From JALZMG01 sp963844175 (lineage in GTDB: Bacteria > Actinomycetota > Acidimicrobiia > Acidimicrobiales > Ilumatobacteraceae), in assembly GCA_963844175.1 (NCBI GenBank), contig CAWJNE010000021.1, positions 812,091-876,090 of the forward strand: a stretch of DNA of 64,000 nucleotides, given 5' to 3'. Below the pieces are notes generated by a model. It saw nothing but the letters and a program-made list of their open reading frames with translations. It ran no database searches and was not told the origin of the DNA. Made by a program: the position numbers and the translations under genes. This document shows, one piece after another, positions 62,554-64,000 of this stretch. Numbering within the stretch: the first letter of the stretch is position 1; each line of letters opens with the position of its first letter.

Positions 62554-62625
62554 GCCCCTCTAGCTCAATGGCAGAGCAGTGGACTTTTAATCCATTGGTT
62601 CAGGGTTCGAGCCCCTGGGGGGGCA
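62554..62625 (+). tRNA. tRNA-Lys (anticodon TTT)
   Basis: Cloverleaf by eye: acceptor GCCCCTC pairs with GGGGGGC (one G-T), D-arm GCTC-AATGGCA-GAGC, anticodon arm GTGGA-CTTTTAA-TCCAT with anticodon TTT, and T-arm CAGGG-TTCGAGC-CCCTG. The discriminator is A. The sequence after it reads CC then G, so part of the CCA end may be encoded. Remnant C ends exactly at its 5' side. Confidence 0.93.
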
Positions 62626-62702
62626 CCGCATTTCTGTGTTACTTCGGCTGATACCCGACGTTGGGGCGTCGGTTGAGGGTTGACGCGGTGTCGGTTGATG
62701 CT

Positions 62703-63977
62703 TGACGGCTGTTTCGGCTGATCCTTGACACTCGATCCCATGAGGGAGCTGAGTGTGAGTGAGCAGCGGTATCGGGCAGTGTTGGCGGTGATCGCCGAGG
62801 GTCACACGGTGACGGAGGTGGCGGGCCGGTTGGGGGTGTCGCGTCAGACGATGCATGCCTGGTTGGCCAAGTACGAGGCCGGCGGTGTGGAGAATCTGGG
62901 TGATCGGTCGCATCGGCCGCGGTGGTGTCCGCATCAGATGTCGGCCGGGGTCGAGGTGGTGCTGGCCGAGCTGCGTCGAGCGCACCCGTCGTGGGGGCCG
63001 CGGCGGTTGGTGTTCGAGTTGTCCAAGCGCGGCTTGGGGGACGTGCCGTCGGAGTCGGGGGTGTATCGGGCGTTGGTGCGGTTGAACCTGATCGATCCGG
63101 GTGCGCGCCGGCCACGCGGCCGTCGCTGGAAGCGGTGGGAGCGCGGCGCGCCGATGGAGTTGTGGCAGATGGATGTCGTTGGCGGGTTCTTGTTGGCCGA
63201 TGGCACGAAGGCGAAGGCGTTGACCGGGGTCGATGATCACTCGCGGTGGTGCGTGTCGGCGTTTCTGATGCGGCGTGAGTCGTCGCGGCAGGTGTGTGAG
63301 GGGTTGGCGTTGGCGATGCGTCGTTGGGGCGTCCCTGGTGAGATCCTGACCGACAACGGCAAGGTGTTCACGGGCCGCTTCAACCAGCCACCGGCAGAGG
63401 TGTTGTTCGATCGGATCTGCCGGGACAACGGGATCACGCATCGGTTGACCCAGCCCCGGTCGCCGACCACGACCGGCAAGATCGAGCGGTTCCACCGGAG
63501 TCTGCGGGCCGAGTTCCGCACCGACCGGACCTTCGCCGACTTGGCGGCTGCGCAGGCCGAGCTCGACGAGTGGGTCGTCGACTACAACACCAACCGGCCA
63601 CATCAGGCGATTGGCATGGTCCCGCCAGCGGAACGGTTCGCTCAGCAGCCGGTGGCGACGGTCACGCCGATCGCTCGGCCGATCCAGCGCCCCGACGTGC
63701 GCGGGGACGGCATGTGGGTCGCTCGCCGAGCCAGCGCGGTCGGGGTGGTGTGCGTCAACTGGCAACAGGTCAGCGTTGGAGTCGCGGCGGCCGGCAGGAA
63801 CATCGACGTGTGGGTCACCGACGACGTCTTACAGTTCTTCGACGGCGACCACCTGCTGCGAACCGAACAACGCCTCAACACCGGCCCCGTCCGCAAGAAG
63901 CGGGCCTCGATTCCCACCAGGACCGGCCGCCGAAACCCAACCAACGTGTCAAGGATCAGCCGGAGCTGATCCGTCAA
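62703..63977 (+). mobile_element. IS481-family insertion sequence
   Basis: Inverted ends are visible: CGGCTGATCCTTGACAC at 62715-62731 and its exact complement GTGTCAAGGATCAGCCG at 63946-63962 (17 bp perfect). Both are followed outward, after 6-8 unmatched bases, by TTGACGG or its near complement. The element lies 77 bases downstream of the tRNA-Lys gene. A target duplication could not be set, and the true outer boundary may extend a little beyond the stated ends. Confidence 0.75.
62740..63969 (+). CDS. IS481-family transposase (DDE integrase type)
   Basis: 409 residues from ATG 62740. N-terminal HTH (HTVTEVAGRLGVSRQTMHAW), then an rve integrase core with catalytic Asp in LWQMDVVGGF, Asp in ILTDNGKVFTG and Glu in TTTGKIERFHRSL, followed by NRPHQAIGMVPPAERF. 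A C-terminal beta-rich extension ends just before the right inverted repeat. Frame intact, so the element is potentially active. Confidence 0.93.
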   Translation: MRELSVSEQRYRAVLAVIAEGHTVTEVAGRLGVSRQTMHAWLAKYEAGGVENLGDRSHRPRWCPHQMSAGVEVVLAELRRAHPSWGPRRLVFELSKRGLGDVPSESGVYRALVRLNLIDPGARRPRGRRWKRWERGAPMELWQMDVVGGFLLADGTKAKALTGVDDHSRWCVSAFLMRRESSRQVCEGLALAMRRWGVPGEILTDNGKVFTGRFNQPPAEVLFDRICRDNGITHRLTQPRSPTTTGKIERFHRSLRAEFRTDRTFADLAAAQAELDEWVVDYNTNRPHQAIGMVPPAERFAQQPVATVTPIARPIQRPDVRGDGMWVARRASAVGVVCVNWQQVSVGVAAAGRNIDVWVTDDVLQFFDGDHLLRTEQRLNTGPVRKKRASIPTRTGRRNPTNVSRISRS

Positions 63978-64000
63978 CCATCACCCGAAGCCCGACAGGG

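Noticed and set aside
1..64000. CRISPR arrays, rRNA genes or a phage region
   Set aside because: No regularly spaced repeats, rRNA-like sequence or phage structural genes were seen. The mobile DNA is limited to IS elements, remnants and a cut integrase.

Overview
High-GC DNA with actinobacterial traits: F420-type luciferase-like and PPOX flavoproteins, GAF-ANTAR regulators, a wax ester synthase/DGAT, a SARP regulator, an Rv1264-like adenylate cyclase, and a DosR/DosS-type hypoxia system. I infer an actinobacterium, possibly an acidimicrobial lineage rather than a mycobacterium. No rRNA or other firm taxonomic marker is present.

Layout. 1-13.6 kb: mixed chromosomal genes (ABC permease end, K+ channel, a DUF3565/DUF1971-DUF1326-DUF2182 cluster, hydrolase, lactate monooxygenase homologue, a secreted triple-repeat protein, a MurL-like PP-loop enzyme, a GH16-like protein, adenylate cyclase, a PPOX protein, MgtE). 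13.8-15.1 kb: mobile-element debris (truncated tyrosine recombinase, transposase remnant A, truncated SDR). 15.1-16.6 kb: two GAF-ANTAR regulators. 17.3-41.3 kb: a dense hypoxia/dormancy island. 41.3-46 kb: transposase remnant B, a C45 hydrolase/MarR pair, IS110, a broken Rieske gene. 46.7-50.9 kb: an oxidase operon (LLM flavoprotein, FAD oxidase, Fe-S subunit) with many frameshifts. 51.2-61 kb: LLM enzyme, DUF1918 protein, large SARP-ATPase, secreted proteins, DUF971/Nfu pair, sparse small genes. 61.1-64 kb: truncated hydrolase, transposase remnant C, tRNA-Lys, IS481 element.

Main result. The island holds a DevR/DosR-like response regulator with the Mtb DosR DNA-contact residues conserved, a compact one-GAF DevS-like kinase with the heme-region motif, and seven good plus two weak copies of the palindrome AGGRCCTTNGGYCCT, close to the mycobacterial DosR box. 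Boxes lie before DGAT, phosphofructokinase/DoxX, PPOX proteins, GpsA and a universal stress protein, with weaker ones before an alcohol dehydrogenase and a secreted Met-rich protein. Five are centred 42-44 nt upstream of a start codon, which suggests leaderless transcripts. Together the genes suggest a low-oxygen programme: glycolysis (PFK), pyruvate oxidation by PFOR, CoA-transfer/acetyl-CoA turnover, alcohol dehydrogenase, glycerol-3-phosphate plus DGAT for storage lipid, TreT for trehalose, and several universal stress proteins.

Caution. More than ten genes are split by single-base indels, often in G/C runs and usually without in-frame stops. Some or all may be sequencing or assembly errors rather than true decay. 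Frameshifted loci are labelled pseudogene here with that reservation.
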